A stretch of 64,000 nt of DNA from Zygnema cylindricum (Eukaryota; Streptophyta; Zygnematophyceae; Zygnematales; Zygnemataceae). The translations under genes were made by a program, and so were the position numbers. Every line of letters starts with the position of its first letter. Position 1 is the first letter of the stretch. This document shows positions 21,780 through 35,474 of this stretch, in pieces. The DNA is taken from positions 1 to 64,000 of the forward strand of contig JBBHKE010000248.1 of the NCBI GenBank assembly GCA_037447655.1. The letters run 5' to 3'. The notes under the pieces were generated by a model, which was not told the DNA's origin, made no database searches, and saw only the letters and a list, made by a program, of their open reading frames with translations.

Positions 21780-23879
21780 TCAATGGATTAAGTTCCCCTT
21801 CGATATCCATTTCCTCAACGCATTCTGCATCCACTCGTGGCGACATTCTTCTAAAGCCCGCTCTACTGTCAACTGCAAGTACATCACAGTAAAAATTGCA
21901 TCAGAATACAGATTAAACATCGCATCAGAGTATCGATTAAACATCACATAAGAACACTTCCTGCTTCTTGGATAAAAAAACACAGAATCACCACATAATA
22001 AACAGTGATGAGTTGTAATCAGGCTCAATTTAACCTCCAAATCATTCGTCTGGCCAGTCCATACAAAATCCTTTACAACTAATTTGTTGGTGGCAAAAAC
22101 AAAAGAGAAGTCAACAGAAAAATAAAAATAAGGCCACAAATACTCGAGCCTTTTTATAAGTAGAATAGGCAAAAGTTCTCCGGTTTGTTTATGCTCACCC
22201 ATTGCCTCCTTCGTGTATTTTTCTCGGGCCATTCTTCCAACTGCTCCATCACAGCAAGAACAAAAATATGGGCGCGGCAATTCCCTTCTTTACAAAATTC
22301 ACTTTTCTGGCGTTTGCTTTTAAATTCGAAGGTCCCCACGAACTCCTGCAAGCCCATACAAACGCCATATTACCTCGTAACTATATTAGAAGTCTGTCTT
22401 CGTAAAGGTATTTGTATTGCTTAAGCCTAAAGTGACTTGTTTTCCTGAATGGAAGGTGTCCTTTTAGCCTCTCGCATGTAATTGTTACAAGGTTATATTT
22501 CCCGTGTGGATAAAACTAACACCATAACAGTTATATGCTTCACTGCACATAGATGCTAGAGTAATCACTCTTATTCCAGCCATTGCTTTTTTTATCCAAA
22601 ATTATAAATCTAATCAGGTGTTAACGCTCATAATTCCACTAACTCTTAAGCGCGATGGACGGTATACATGTCTTTACCAACAGCCATAAGCCTCCTCTCA
22701 AAAATCCTGTGCATTTGCCTAGGCTCTGCTTGAATAAAAACTCCTGACTATCACTTGTGAAGCAGATGCTGGTAAAACACTTTTCCTAAATACAAACAAA
22801 GACATTTGAAACTCTACGTGAAGCATTGTTTAGTCAAACGCCTACTTACCTGGACGTTTCCCAGCACACCTGCTTCCTCCATAGCTTCTCTTTCAGCTGC
22901 CTCTTCTGCGGTTTCATCTGTCTCCCAACCACCCTGATGATCATCCCCTTACAATGTTTAGAATTCACAAGTAATCAATTATATGCTTTTATACGTCTAA
23001 TTGGCTTTTATTTATGAAGCCTCTTAGAACAGCTTTATTCTCCACTGTATGGATTTGCTTTCCATGGACAGAAAAAAGCAACAAATCAGCTTATAACTGT
23101 TCTAATTCATGTGAACAAGGATGCATGATCAACACCCAAGATTTAAGCGGATCAAATGTTAGAGTTACAACAATAATCCGCCAAGAAAGTATCTTTAACA
23201 TCAACAATTTGGAAAGATTAGTCACACCTTAGGAAAAAGAAAGCCATCTCCATGCTGAGAAGATATCATCATAACTTCTAATTCATGTACCGCCAGTGTT
23301 TGGTCACTCCTCAATTGTAAACTGCCATTTCGGACTCGATAAGGAATACATCTGCATAGTATTTAAACCTGCCCGTCAGAGCATAAACACCATCGTCCAA
23401 ATGCAACCAGGTTTGAAGAGAAACAAACAGAACCGGGAAATATGCAAAGGGCAACAATAGCATCAGTAGCATACTAGCAGATTTCCAATCTTCTTGCTTT
23501 CACTTCAACTATGTAACAAAAATTGAGGCGCAATAAAAATTGCCTGTGACCTTGGAGCCTACTGGCTTGTAGCATTAATTCCTGTATTACATTACGACAC
23601 AGAATGCCAAATTCTGGCAGGATTGCTGACAAACAGATATCACATCTGATGCATGCTATTCATAACAACATGTTTCTTTTAGCATGATTGATGGCCGCAA
23701 GTTTCTTTATCTAATACAGAGAAAAACAGGCTACATCTCTCCATCTCGCGCTGTCTGATGAACTCAACGTTGAGATCGTTTAAGGGCAAGAATACGCACC
23801 CAGCAACCAGCCGAAAGCCATTTTCATAGCGTTGATGGTTCCGCCCAGTGCGAGCAACTCGAAGCTCCCCATTTGACAT
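21780..23879 (-). CDS. Nudix hydrolase, plant NUDT4/12/13/16-like (DIPP group)
   Basis: Five minus-strand exons: 23879-23800, 23351-23228, 22933-22850, 22345-22199 and 21872-21780. All borders are GT-AG and phases agree, giving 175 residues. Exon 1 has ARTGRNHQRYENGFRLVAG, typical of this plant clade. Exon 2 ends FLFPK. Exon 3 carries a complete Nudix box GX5EX7REUXEEXGU at residues 69-91 (GGWETDE...REAMEEAGV), including the metal-binding REAMEE. Exon 4 has EFKSKRQKSEFC and EEWPEKNTRRRQW; exon 5 has ERALEECRHEWMQNALRKWI. This order matches plant NUDT4/12/13/16/17/18/21, small hydrolases of nucleoside-linked diphosphates, some acting on diadenosine or diphosphoinositol polyphosphates. No targeting peptide precedes the MSNGELRVARTG start, so a cytosolic or nuclear location is likely. 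The exact substrate cannot be read from sequence. Confidence 0.93.
21898..21946 (-). repeat. 24-bp tandem duplication beside the last Nudix acceptor
   Basis: On the minus strand, GATGTTTAATC followed by a variant of GATACTCTGATGC occurs twice in tandem (second copy TGTATTCTGATGC), about 25-75 bp upstream of the exon at 21872. Confidence 0.7.
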
Positions 23880-25898
23880 CCCGCTTTTGCTCAATTGACT
23901 ATCTTACAAAAAAATCCTCGAAACCTGTTGTCAGCCCCCTAGAGGAGACTGCAGCGACCACCTAAAGCACTTCAAGCGCTTCACAAACTATATATGATTG
24001 AGAATTGTAATGCACGGATCACTATGCCACATGTGCTCTTAGCTCAATTCCAGTAAAGAGAGGGAATTTTAACTCGCTGCATACTTGGCTTGTAATACAA
24101 TATGGTGGGTGCTTCATGACGGGCATATAGCCACGAGCGATATGAAAGGAATGAATAAAAAAAAATGTTGACAAAATCAAGGGACAATGGTTTAATAAGC
24201 AATGATAAATCAATGGCGTTCAACCACAAAGAGCATAGAAAACATTATCTTCCAATCATTGAAGCCTCTTGTGTAATGAAACCACTACTAGTAAAAACCT
24301 GCACAAGCCACAACAGCCAGCATTTCTTGAAGTCAGAGAAATATATCGGGTTAAATGGCACAGTCCCAGCCTTTTTGATCATTATCAGTTGTCTCATAGA
24401 AAGCCAAACAAAGCACCCGATAAAGTCTAACCACAAAGAAAAAAAAAGACTGAAAAGAGTAATACCTTTCCTTAAAACTCAAGCCTCACCAACTGCTGAT
24501 TGGAGAGGGTAGCTCAATTTTCAGCAAAACCAGCTAAAGGGTAAGTTCATAGTGGCAACAGCTAGTATGAGAAAGTGATGTAGGACAACAAAAACATGGC
24601 AATTTTACAGGGGCCGCGGATCCTGCATTAACAAAGATTGCAATCTATAGACACCCTTAAACAATCAGAGATAGGCATAGCACAGTAAACCACAACATGA
24701 GGAAAACAGTAGAAATGAGGATCCAAATTGATGACCTGCTAAAAAGAACGGTTAATCTCCATAAATGTCTTACAAAACACTGAGAGCAGCTAATTCTAAA
24801 TGCACGAGTGACAACAGAGAATATGTTGAGTTTTTCCCAATATGAAAACGCAAGAGTAACACCAAAGGTTCAAGGCCCTAATAGTCGAATCAGGTTTGGA
24901 AAACAAATTTTATGCAATAGTGGTCACCTTTTATTATACAACTCAATGGAAGACAAAACGGGTACAGCATAAACCATAAAGATGAAATCCATAAACATCA
25001 TAAAGCGATATATTTTTCAAGCAAACCAGCATGTGAAATTTAAATTAAAAATTGTGAATTTAACACAAAAACATGGACATACATGTAAACAAGATCCAAA
25101 TGAATGAAAAATAATTATAACGTGTATTTGCCTGGTAAAAAAAGGATGGAATCAAACAAAGGATCAATTTGAATGAGGAATGGGTTGAAACAATAAAACA
25201 GCAAAAATGAGTCAGCTGTAAGGCTACAGTAGCTAAGCCTGAATGGAAGTTCACTTAATGATGCCAAAAAACCACATAAATCTGATACAGAACATCTCAA
25301 TTTCCAAATAATTGCCATAGCTAGCGGTCTATGGTATCATGAGAAGAATTACACGAGAGACTGAATTAAAGAACATCAATTTCCGTAGTTCCTTCAAACA
25401 GCTGCCTTGGTACAGGAAAATCTAATTTTCTAATTTTAACTCAAGCATACTCCGCACAAACAGGCATGTTAATAATCAAACAAAAGTCTTGCAAGCGTGA
25501 GGAGAAGATTGAAATGCTCAGGACTAACAGTTCGTTCAGATACACCTTAGAGTTTTCCGAGCATACCTTCTCCAGTTTAATCCAGCAGCCATTCCAATTT
25601 GGCAAATTGACTGGGAGAATGACCTCAGCATGAGGAAGAGGAGGCAACCAGGCAACTGCAAACTCGCAGTCAAGGCTAAAGAACCAACCAGAAAGGAACA
25701 TTCCAGATGGAAATCAGAACGAGTACCTTTCTAATAAGCTATATTTCAGTGCACAACGAACTGTACTGAAATTGAATGAGAGCATTTTCGTGCGAACAAG
25801 ACAACGCGGAAAATGTAGAGTTAACGATTAATGTACAAAAAGTGCGGTAATCATGACACTCATACGAGTAAAACGATATAAACACCGTGAATCCACAC
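23880..25898. other. Upstream flank of the Nudix gene, no second gene recognised
   Basis: AT-rich. A minus-strand open segment at about 25569-25690 ends at an AAG/GTATGC donor-like site and might be a 5' UTR exon or part of an unrecognised gene, but it has no known domain. Nothing else is supported. Confidence 0.45.
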
Positions 25899-26101
25899 TA
25901 CACCATGAACCGTTATTAGCGTATAGAAATTATTAGTGTAAAGAATAAATTAGCGTCATTAATTCTAATTTAGTGCCAGGAGACGTGGCAGATTATGGTC
26001 CACGTCCTTAAATAGTGTAATTTATTATATTTAAGGTATCAATGTCAAAAGTTTGGGGTGCCGATATAGCGTACATAAGGCTAATAACGATTCACGGTGT
26101 A
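25899..26101. mobile_element. MITE, TACACC...GGTGTA termini
   Basis: The left end reads TACACCATGAACCGTTATTA and the right end TAATAACGATTCACGGTGTA: near-perfect inverted repeats of 20 bp around 203 bp. TA at both edges could be the target duplication. Interior words GTGCCAGGAGACGTGGCAGA and AAATAGTGTAATTTATTATA match the copy at 39331-39508. A second TIR-like fragment (ACACCGTGAATCC) lies just to the left at 25882. Confidence 0.85.
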
Positions 26102-29100
26102 GCGTCAATTGTCTTTTTCGCAACTTACTTCTAATCTCTTTACTAGTGCCCACCTACCTAGTTGAAAACAATAATTCGGTAGCGACTCTTTTCTGGTAAA
26201 AAACTATAAAATATGTATTGTCAGCAACAAATAATTATATTACAGTTTACAACGTCTACTTGCACTCAAACAATATGATGTAATATAATTTCCCATTAAC
26301 ACCAATAAATCTTTAAAGATAAAAACTATGGGCATTTTATTTCTTCCCTTTGGCACCCGTCAAGTCTTCGAGAGTTTTTTCCCCGAAGATCAAAGAGGGT
26401 CTCCACTTACAAATGAAGTTCATTGTAAGAATCGCATGCCACACAAGCAAACATTGTCGTCGATACTATGATTTATAGCCCAAACTATGTCTTCTAGAGT
26501 TGGTTTTTAAGCTCGGCAACTCTATCAGGCTTCGGAGAATAAGAGGTATTAAACTGTTGACATACTCCCCATTAATTACAATACCCTTCAAAAACGAAAA
26601 TTTCTCCACCATTGTTGGACTTTATTGATTTTCGATTACATTGTCTCTAGACCGTCACAAGCAATTATTTGAATGTCTTACATGCGTCAAACTTCATTTC
26701 CAATCAATAAACCCAAAATTTATAAGATTAATCAACCACTATGAAAAAAATTATTGATTCCGCCAACACTCTTGGGCTTGGTGTGCCCATAAAGATCCGT
26801 ATGTTTGACTGTGTGTAAGACATACTAAACCACCCTATCTACCTACCAACTATAATCGTCCCCCGCAACCTCGCATCGATTGTGTGACACATTTGATGGT
26901 GCCACACGGTACAATGCCCCTTCATCTCTAAAGGTTAACTCTATAATATTTACAATTTTGCTTACCTTGTCTTTTATATAAAACATACAAATACATAAAA
27001 GAGATAACAATGTAACCTTTCTGCATGGAGATTTCGACGAAATAATTTACAAGCTACAACCCGAATTACAGTCGGAGTACTTCACATGAAATAACCCAAG
27101 ATGTGTGAGGAAGCAATTTACATGCTACGGTCAAAACATATATATGAGGAAGTAGTGAAAACATATATAAATGTAAGCTCTTTCAATTTATCTACGACCT
27201 TAAACAAACCCCCAATTCGTTATTTTTTTTGCTATAATAGGTGTTAATAAGTTAAATTCCAATAGTATAGCAATTTGTATACAGTAACACAAATCACGAG
27301 AGGAAACCATGAAAATACATTTAATTGTAAGCTTTTGAAGTTGATTTTCAAACCCCCGCATAATATAATTTAAAATTTGATAAAATAATTGCTAAAACAA
27401 GTTTTACTATATTAAATTCCAATAGTATATGTCTTAAAATTGGACGATGGAACAATCTATATGGCATTATATGTAGATTTGACAATGTGTTATTAAATTG
27501 AAAGGTGCACTTACTTCGTAGTTTGAGATGAAATAAACTACATATAAATTTGGTATCTAGAGCGACGGATATGGAAAAAGATGTAATTACGTTAACAAAA
27601 AAAAACTCATAAATAACATATCATCAAAATTTATAACTAATGATGTTAATATATGTAGCACAATATGCAACCACAAACATAAACTAAAAGGAGAAACTCA
27701 TGGGAACGAGACAAACTCAAAGAAACGAGATTTTGGCCATTACCAAAACATGTGGTAAATGTTACTTATGTTTGATTTTTCAAAATTGTCATGTATTATG
27801 TGAATCGCAATGAAATTTACATTTTTGCAATTGTAGGTTTGACATTGTTGCGGCAACTTGAGCCTAATTCTTTCAAATTCAAAATGTTTCGAAACCAACA
27901 CTATTACGCCACAATTTCTAGGTACTCAAAATTTCAAATTGATTTGATAAAAAAAAGTGTAAGCATTGATCAATGCCAGCTACGACGACATTATTTCCAT
28001 AAAATCAACGATAAGAAAAATAATTCGTATCGTTCAAGGCACTTATTGAATTTGTTTTGGTGAATATTTAGTATGCGTTATATAAGTCTGATTAGTTTTT
28101 GGTCCATTAACAAAGTGAAACATGTTTAATCTCATCTGGTGTGTATGAAAGTTGTCCTCAAACTTTTATTATTGATAATATTATATTATAACCTTAACAT
28201 TTATAACATTAAATGATAAAATTTTAAATTCAAGGTTTAATATTTCAATTTGGCAAGTACTTCGAGTTCATTTTAGCATTTGAATGTGGAAATTTCCACT
28301 TATATTTTTATATAATATTTGTATTTTTTAGTAGCAAACTCAAGATCATGTGGAACATGTTCAACAATTTTTGATATAAAACAATGATTTTTTATTCAAA
28401 ATGTTATCGTAGTGTTTATTTGAAAAAAAAAAAACCTGGTACACATTGAATAAACCGTTTAAAGTGAACAAAATGAAACACGCTTAAAAAATACAACTAC
28501 TAAAGATTATATGGTTACCTTGTTGCATACAATTTCGAGTTAAAAACTTTTTCTTGCACTTAGTTTGGAGTTAAAAATTTTGTAATCGTTCGACAAATTA
28601 TTTGTTCATTACCGTTCATTAGTCAATTTCATAGAAAAAATGCTAAACTATTGTTCATTATATATGACAACCTTAGCTTGACGACCCGTACCGTGTAAAG
28701 AATGGTATTTTTTTTTCGTGCACGGACCTTCGCATTTTTTAATAGACCACATGTTTATCTTGTATTTTTACTAACATCATTTTTTATAACGTTGTATTTC
28801 GGCATATACGACAAATTGGCGGGCTTCACCTCCACCACATAACCTATTGTTATTAAAGATAAACATTTTTCGGGCAATCAAAGTTGTTTTTCTTTTCACG
28901 TTTTCATTTTTGTTTTCGCTCGGCACATCATGATCCAAGACTAAAAATATTACCTTTCGTTTACTTGACTGCAAAAAAAATAACGATCCACAACATAGTT
29001 TTAGGATTTTTTTAAGTTATGTAATTTGTCTAACAATGATGGGCGATCTAATGGTGGGTTTGCTTAATGAATTTCGGACGCTTGTTCAATTCTTTTTAGG

Positions 29101-30201
29101 AAGCTTGATTAATAAAGCAAGGCTCATTTTGAGTACCCCTCCCCCCCCCCTTAGTTTTAGTTGGCTTGTATCTTTGTTTGTAAAACTCGTAGGCCAAGTT
29201 TTAGCGAAAAAAATATTGTTCGTATCTTGAACGATTTAGTATATAGTTGGGTATTCGTTCGACACGTGAGCTGGTGGAAGTTGTCGCGTGAGCAAACAGT
29301 TCAAATTTTCAAACTCAATGTTGTTAAACCACGCGTAGCAATTTATATAGTGAGGTTATCTCGCAACAATTAATCCCTCGTAATGTATGACCCATGTGCC
29401 AATTTAAGTGTTTTTTTCTTTTGTTTTCTCTAAAAACGTAGAGCTGTACTGCTAACATTATAAACGTACTAAAAAAAATGAAAAAAATGTATATACAATT
29501 TTTGTCATTTTCAAACTTAAAATATACCATAAGGTAACGTTTGATATTTTCGACCCATGGCCGCGTCCTCTTCGGACTTTATCTTAAAACATACAGGAGA
29601 TGTGTTTTAAAACAAACCAACACAACCCCACAAGTAGGAAAACAAATTCGCACGTGTCAAGTTTAAAAAAAAAAATCGAGAAGGTTGAAGAACACAACTG
29701 TTTTTTTTTGTCCATTTATATCATGTATCCGGTTTTTTTTAATAGGGGTTTGAAAGTTTGAATGCCATTTCACGAAAAGCTGAAAAAGTTGTGAGGGCGC
29801 CACTGTAGCTCGCGCCTCACACCTCACTCACCTTGCCTCACCTTCATTTTTTCAAGTTTCACTAATTTCACCTTGCTAACATTGCCTTTCTTTCACTCTT
29901 TCCAACTTCGCGAATTCGCGACACTAGTGAAGGTAGGCACAAAGTTGAGGGTTACCGCACGTGCGCGAACCAAGTCACGGTCGGAAGAATCTAAAAAAAG
30001 CCCATTTTTTTTTTTTTTTTTAGGGGCATCAATAATTGTATGTGTATTTGTGGGGACCGGGCAAGAGAGATAAACGCAACATCACCTAGATTAACCATGA
30101 ACAACAAAAAATGGAAAGCTACATGAAACTATGCTATGCAAAGTCATGCGACGTACCAAAATGTCGTAAAAATGCGATGTATCTTGCGACATACCAAAAA
30201 A

Positions 30202-30240
<39 letters not shown>

Positions 30241-31797
30241 TGCTTCAAGACATATTGTAAACGTTGTCACCAATCACGGGCATTGTCGACGTATACAACT
30301 GTCAAAACCTTACGTAACAATTTTGTAATTAGGCACTGGGACACTTTAAAACCGTGTAAGGAAAACCGCCACGATACAAAGAATTTTGCTAAGTTACAAA
30401 TATATAGGGATGTACCCTTACACTATCATTTTAAGTAATAATAACATAACATGTCACAAGGAGGTTCCATCACGCAATATGAGTGACGAAAAATGAAAAC
30501 ACCGCGATAAAGAGAATGTCGCCAATTTTATGAGATTGCGACGCAACCCTAAAATATAATATAAATACGTTCCACCTCTGACACTTCAGTTTGAAAGTTG
30601 CGCATGCATTAATTTCTATTCAGACTAAATTTATGTGCCCATGTTTTAAAGTATCATATTTTATTTTGTCCTTTTTATCCAAAATCCAATCCGTAACCAA
30701 TAAATATTTTGTTGTATAAAAAAGTTGCTTTTACGACAATTCAACGAACGTCATCTTCAGAATTCTAATGTACCTATTTTTTTGTCTTTTGGTACTCATT
30801 TTGGCGTTTTCTTCTTTTTGACACAATGGCACGCGGATCCCACTCTCAAGAACACTTTGTTGAAGATCACCTTGCGAGGTGATTTTGGTTAAAGTATTAC
30901 TCAAACAACGGATGAGAAAATGTGCACGCACGCTCCACACGAGTGGGAAGTTTTTATCACAAGGGAGAGTTCCCTGCCAGTCACGCGCATGTACGTTAAA
31001 AATTTGCAGGGGTCTCGTACCTCTCATTTCATTTATGGGTCCTTTGCAAAAGTTTACGTCGTCGTCGCCTCTCTCTCTCCCTCTCACACTCTCGCTCCAA
31101 TCTCACACTTTGCGAATAAAACAAGACTATACTAGTATGAAAATGAAAGAGTAAATAAGCTTTTTGGCTACTTTTGCGCTCTTTTGATGGCAATCGAGTG
31201 AGAAAAGACAAAAAAACAAAATCGGGGAACCATGGCGTAAAGTTTTGGAATTAGTGACGTTGATGCTGTCACAAGTGAACACAATGTCAGTATGTCACAA
31301 TGTCAAATCCGTAGACATCTATAATGTTACAAAAAGCTAGCCGTCTACAACCGTCGCTATTTCCATAGTCGTCACCAATTGTCGAAAGTTTAGTACAGTT
31401 TAGTAGTCGTCGTCAACCGTCACAAATAGTACCTACATCTACGGCCGTCACATTTTGAAGCTCCTATTTCATTCTCGCACATTGGAAACGCTTTGAAAAG
31501 TACAGAAGTATGGAGACTTTTCAGTTTTACACTAAAATGTAAAGTACCACTTCAAAGTGTCGGTTACATGGGTACATACCCTAAAAATTATATTGTTTCG
31601 CAGCGTAGAAGCCCTGGAGCTTCAGTACACTACTCCGCGAATGGTTATTAGCGTTGATGACCAATTCGTACGAACTTCAACTTATTTACGAAAATTATGT
31701 AATATTCGTCCATTTTATACTTTTTGCAAAATTTGTCTATAATTCGTTGTACGGAATGTAAAGAAACGTACGGAGAGCTTAACCTTAGGGCGTGTTC
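26102..31797. other. AT-rich stretch of 5.7 kb without a recognised gene
   Basis: Very AT-rich from about 26.2 to 29.5 kb, with no open frame that resembles a protein family. It includes a C-run (29140-29151), a (TA)n microsatellite (30205-30238) and short direct repeats (CGAC-TACCAAAA at 30149 and 30187). No transposase or retroelement protein was recognised, so if it is a dead element it is beyond recognition by eye. Confidence 0.5.
30205..30238. repeat. (AT)n microsatellite
   Basis: Seventeen uninterrupted AT dinucleotides following ACCAAAAAAAAC. Confidence 0.97.
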
Positions 31798-32482
31798 CCA
31801 TGTGTTCAAGTAAGGGTTTTTTTTCCGTCGTTATCACAGAAAATGGGACTTCCAACGAGAAAATATTACGCCGTACGAAAAATGGGCAAAAACACAAGTA
31901 CATTTTGCGTCATCTTGGAACTTGAAGGTACGGCAATTTGGCGTTATTATCATCGCGACCCACTTCCAGCTCATCTTCACACTTGCACTGGAATCAGATC
32001 GCGATCTGATTTTAGTCAAAATACTACCCCATTGACGAATGGAAAACCTGGATTGCACGCGCCAACGTTTTCAACTTTTTTTTTGCGGTTGGGAGAGTAC
32101 ACGAAAAAAATGGAATTTGTCCGTTTGCTTATGTTGTCCACTTGTGGGCGTCTACAAATGTCATTTTGTAGACGTAGGCGATCGCTTATGTCGTTCACGT
32201 GTGGGCTTCAACAAATGACAGTTGGCGTCGACAATTGTCCCAGTATGTCAGGAGCTTTTTGCGGCGTACAAATGTCCGCAGTTTGTTCCGAGATCGTTGG
32301 CGTCTACAAATGTCAGCAGTTTGGGTTTCGCAAGTATTGGCGACGTGTACCGCTGCCACATATTCAAAATAATGAACGCGCAAGTAACGATTCACATAGG
32401 CACACTTTGAAAAGTACACCGTAAAATCAGCGCTAAATTCCAAAATAACGTTTCAAAATATCGGTTACATGGGAACACGCCC
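31798..32482. mobile_element. PIF/Harbinger-like non-autonomous element, 685 bp
   Basis: The left terminus GGGCGTGTTCCCATGTG and the right terminus TACATGGGAACACGCCC are perfect inverted repeats over the outer 15 bp. A TTA lies directly outside each end (31795-31797 and 32483-32485), the typical 3-bp PIF/Harbinger duplication. The open frame inside (about 31792-32424) has no transposase motif. Interior words with GTCTACAAATG recur several times around 32150-32310. A third terminus-like fragment (GGTTACATGGGTACATACCC) lies outside at 31562. Confidence 0.85.
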
Positions 32483-32796
32483 TTAGAAAATCCTTTAAAA
32501 TTTTGTAGAAGTACAGACAATTAACAGCATTGCAATAAAATTGTTCGTAAATGTACAAAAAATGAAACATTGCCGTACTGAAAAAATACTAATGTACAAA
32601 AATGCCCCCGAAAACCCTAAAAACCTCTTTGAATAACCCTAAAATGCACGGACATATAGGGACACTGAACGTAAACGTTCTTAAAATGTACGGATGCATA
32701 GTAGGTTACGCATTTTACTGACTTTTCCACATCGTTTAATGCGTACCGTATGTAGTATTCGTTAGTTTATAGTGTGCGTGATATGCGAACGGGACA

Positions 32797-34649
32797 TCTA
32801 TGGTTATTAGCGTTATGAACGCTTTATCGACACTCCCAAATTTTGACCCCAAAACCTGAAATAAAATTTAATAACACTATTTATTTTTTACGTTAACTAA
32901 GGGGGTGGTGAAAAAGTGTTAATAGTTTTAATTTAATATCTTCTTGAATAATATGGGGTACGGAATGGTACTTTGGTGAATAAAAAAGTACGAAACATGG
33001 AATAAAATAATAGTGATCTCACCTAAAAATGCCCTCAGACTGAAAGGCAAAATGAGATCGTACCTATTTTAGTGTAAAGATATTGATCGCGTAGTAACTA
33101 TAAGTGTTAAAACCCAAATTAGAGTTATCAATAAATTAGAGTAAAAGGAAGCTTTGTCTAAATAAATTAGGTGTAAGATTTGTCAGATTTTGTACTATTA
33201 CTTCTTTTATTGTGAAGATCTTCATGGCAGATCCGTTGTACCCAAGTCAACGTTATGGATCACTTAGGGTAAAGTTCCATTAGTAAAAAAATGGGGTAGT
33301 TTACAAAACTCCACGCCTTTCTGTATTAGACCGTACCGCTCATTTTTTTTGATACGCGAAACAACATTACAGAGAATCTTGCCAATACTCTTCGAAGGCC
33401 TGGAAGGTAAACACTGACCGTTGTATATTCATTCGCTAGGCGTTTCCTTCATTTTTCTTTGTAGCTGACAATGTTGTGTAAGAGGTGGGTTGTCAGCTAC
33501 AGAAAAAATGAATCTCGACACATAGCACGATCAAGCTAAGTGTCACGATCATAGTTCAAAAGTAGGCGTTTTTATGGTCTGCCTTTGGTAAGCGCACAAA
33601 ACTTGGCACAAAAATCGCGTAGAGTAGGTATACTATATGTGTGTGCGTTTGTGCACATTGTTGTACGAAGGTACGAATTTGACGTATCACCATAGTATAG
33701 CTCACGTCGCCGAACAAACATTTTCAGCGAACTAACACGGTGTGGGACGAGTTGTGTTATGGGCTTTTCATGTGATCTTGTTAGATCGCTACTTTGACTA
33801 GTGACCGTCCGATTGTCCGAATCTTACGGTTAAAATAAAAAATACCTCAACACTCACATAAAAAAATACTGTCAGATTTTTTTTCAAAATTTAGACATGA
33901 CGTTCAAGTCTCTATCGATCGATTTGCAACTCAACCCTTTTATTATTATTTTTTTCATTTTGCGACCAATACAATATGGGTGTTAGGGTCATATTGTATG
34001 TTCTACATGCAATAGGCATATTGTATGGGCTTACTTTCACCTACTTTTGAACTATGGTAACGATGAACAACCAGCAAAAAATCACAATATTTGCACATGG
34101 TATGAACCTTTCAAAATGCAAGGGAAAATAAAAATAATAATCTCGAAACGGTCCTTCGTCGCGCTATTTATGACAACGCTCTTTCGTCACACTATTTCCA
34201 AAAAGGATTTTTGTCATGTTTGAAAACAGGAATCCTGAAAAATGAGCTGATGTAAAAGTTTGGCGTTTGCAAAAGTACAAAAGTTTTGTCCTATTATGAC
34301 TTGGTACGTAGGTACGAGGTACGTCGTACGTGGTAAGTGAAGATTTGAAGTGAAATTTGTCGATGTGAAACAATTGAAGGATATTCAATATCGGATCGTA
34401 GCTTACGTCGTGCCACTCAATTTTTAATATGTGGTTTACATTTTATAGGCTCTTTGTTTTGACGGAACACTGACTCATTTAACCTGGCTTGTAGAGTTGG
34501 TCGTACGATTACAGAAACGACCGATGGAACCGCACCCTTATAGTAAACTTTTTTTTTTCGAAATATTGAAAAACGCAAATTAGCGTTAATAACGCTAATT
34601 ATTTGTTAACACTAATAATTTTTAAACGCTAATAACGATTGGCGGTGTA
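32797..34649. mobile_element. TACACC-family element split by an inserted PIF-like element
   Basis: The left part (32797-33263) starts near TATGGTTATTAGCGTTATGA and carries CCCAAATTTTGACCCC, the interior word found in the copy at 55893. The right part (34541-34649) has TTAGCGTTAATAACGC and ends CTAATAACGATTGGCGGTGT. The two parts are separated by the complete element at 33267-34537. The left terminus is diverged, so the left border is approximate. Confidence 0.6.
33267..34537. mobile_element. PIF/Harbinger-like element, 1.27 kb, nested
   Basis: The left end is GGGTAAAGTTCCATTAG; the right end, reverse-complemented, is GGGTGCGGTTCCATCG. TTA flanks both sides (33264-33266 and 34538-34540). Terminal bases match the elements at 35979 and 47727. 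The interior has no transposase open frame. Confidence 0.75.
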
Positions 34650-34693
34650 CTTTGCAAGCTTTTTATACTGTTTTACACCGCCAATCGCTATTA

Positions 34694-35474
34694 GGTTGTG
34701 TCCCCATGTACTTCTAACTCAACGAAATTACTTTGTATTTTAGCGCGGATCCGCCGGACCCGGTTTTCAAGTGTCCCTATGTCTGTAATGACAAAATTGT
34801 AACTTTACGCTTGTGACGATTGTATACGTCGACAATACCTGTGACGGTTGTCAACGTCGACAATTTGTGGTCGCACGATATTTTTTGTACATGCGTGTGA
34901 CGTCGCATGTCTTACCGTGACATTGTAGACGTACCGCCTTCCAACCTGTGCAATTTCACAGTCGAAGATGAGGCGCTTTGCCTTCGCGTCTCCTGTCCGG
35001 TCGACGTGAAATGGCATCGGAATTTGAAGACCCCTGCAAAAAAAAAAATCCGTACTAGACGAAAACGGACAAATCCAAACAAATTGTGTACCTATCTTTG
35101 TCGTATTAGAACGGAAACGGACAAAACATAGCGAACTATGTACTTTTCTTTGTCCTTGGAAATCGTAGGATTTTTGTCGAAATTTACTGCATGCGCGAAA
35201 ATATGTTCCTATTTGTCAATCGAAAAAACCTAATTTTAAATCACATCGCGCATGTGTTTTAAAGATAAGGTTGAAGATGACGTTTTTTGTCGTCGAAGTG
35301 GGTCGAAAAGCACAAGACGACAACTTTTCGTACATCTTAAGTTCAGGGATGACGCAAGTTGTACTCTACAAATTTGCGATTCCTTCTTACGGTTGCAACT
35401 TAGGCAGTACGGCGCTAAGTTTTACGGCAAAACGACAGGAAAAACCCCTTACTTATACACATGGGGACACACCC
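34694..35474. mobile_element. PIF/Harbinger-like element, 781 bp, nested
   Basis: Ends GGTTGTGTCCCCATGTAC and CACATGGGGACACACCC, with TTA on both sides (34691-34693 and 35475-35477). The interior contains GCGGATCCGCCGGACCCGG, CGCTTGTGACGATTGTATAC and CTAAGTTTTACGGCAAAACG. The element at 48393-49128 shows diverged copies of the same words in the same order, so they are one family. No transposase frame is seen. Confidence 0.88.

Noticed and set aside
26200-30000. Dead retrotransposon in the AT-rich gap
   Set aside because: No long terminal repeats, primer-binding site or polymerase-like frame could be found by eye.
31792-32424. 210-residue open frame
   Set aside because: It lies almost exactly within a PIF-like element, has no transposase motif and is rich in repeated GTCTACAAATG words.
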